From Schinkia azotoformans LMG 9581 (GTDB lineage: Bacteria > Bacillota > Bacilli > Bacillales > Bacillaceae_J), in the NCBI RefSeq assembly GCF_000307855.1, contig NZ_AJLR01000093.1, positions 1 to 42,140 on the forward strand: a DNA stretch of 42,140 bases, in the 5' to 3' direction. Position numbers and translations under genes: made by a program. The notes beneath the pieces are model-generated. The model was not told the origin of the DNA and ran no database searches. It saw only the letters and a list, made by a program, of their open reading frames with translations. Positions 42,122 to 42,140 of this stretch are shown piece by piece. Each line of letters begins with the position of its first letter. Positions within the stretch are counted from its first letter, which is position 1.

Positions 42122-42140
42122 TGGAGCGGAAGACGGGATT
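42122..42140 (-). tRNA. tRNA-Gly, 3' end only
   Basis: The last 19 bases, minus strand, read AATCCCGTCTTCCGCTCCA, the end of a T-arm, acceptor strand and encoded CCA. CTTCCGC is the 3' acceptor strand of Bacillus tRNA-Gly (GCC); the anticodon lies outside the window. Confidence 0.7.

Overview
The window looks like chromosome from a low-GC Gram-positive bacterium of the family Bacillaceae (Bacillus, Neobacillus, Cytobacillus or a relative). The grounds are a full-length PrkA sporulation kinase, CotF-type spore-coat proteins, a GlpP-controlled glycerol cluster (glpP, glpF, glpK, glpD), cre sites, strong GGAGG ribosome-binding sites, frequent TTG/GTG starts, and a YidC gene preceded by a MifM-like arrest peptide. 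No species is claimed.

Layout. 0-3.4 kb: a membrane protein and a flavodoxin; divergent from them a ComA-like response regulator, followed by a 37-residue Gly/Leu peptide gene whose upstream region carries a ComA-box-like site; then an ECF transporter S component. 3.4-9.1 kb: prkA, a 29-residue membrane peptide, a structured intergenic repeat, trmL, an amidase, ogt and queG. 9.4-13.3 kb: a PAS-GGDEF protein and a P-type ATPase resembling the Na+/K+-ATPase alpha subunit. 13.3-18.3 kb: the glycerol regulon, with two GlpP-type leader terminators and a promoter overlapped by a cre site. 18.5-22 kb: small metabolic genes (PPOX-like, polysaccharide deacetylase, NIPSNAP-Nudix, VOC proteins).

21-27.7 kb is deletion-scarred. 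It holds a collapsed VOC gene, a LysR/HutG chimeric remnant, and a junction that removes the 5' ends of both an NhaC-type antiporter gene and a divergent LysR gene. Intact genes among these are an NCS2 purine permease, an FMN reductase, the mifM-like/yidC2 pair and two CotF-like genes. 27.7-33.2 kb: an acyl-CoA operon (CoA ligase, MHS-type permease, thiolase, Zn-ribbon/OB protein) with a divergent TetR regulator; the shared 346-bp gap holds three 13-bp tandem repeats, a 22-bp palindrome and a cre-like site. 33.3-38 kb: mobile or prophage-derived debris (DnaD-like and DnaB-like replication genes, the latter broken by an in-frame TGA, an Rpn fragment, and a pRiA4b ORF-3-like gene between two near-identical palindromic repeats). 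38-42.1 kb: an ABC exporter, an EamA transporter and a tRNA operon (Gly-Cys-Leu-Leu) on the minus strand.

Most distinctive observations: (1) the mifM-like gene, with an mRNA helix that buries the yidC2 ribosome-binding site; (2) the ComA-like regulator, ComA-box-like site and small glycine-rich peptide; (3) the tandem-repeat operator of the acyl-CoA operon; (4) at least six copies of a GGGAC...GTCCC palindromic repeat scattered between genes.
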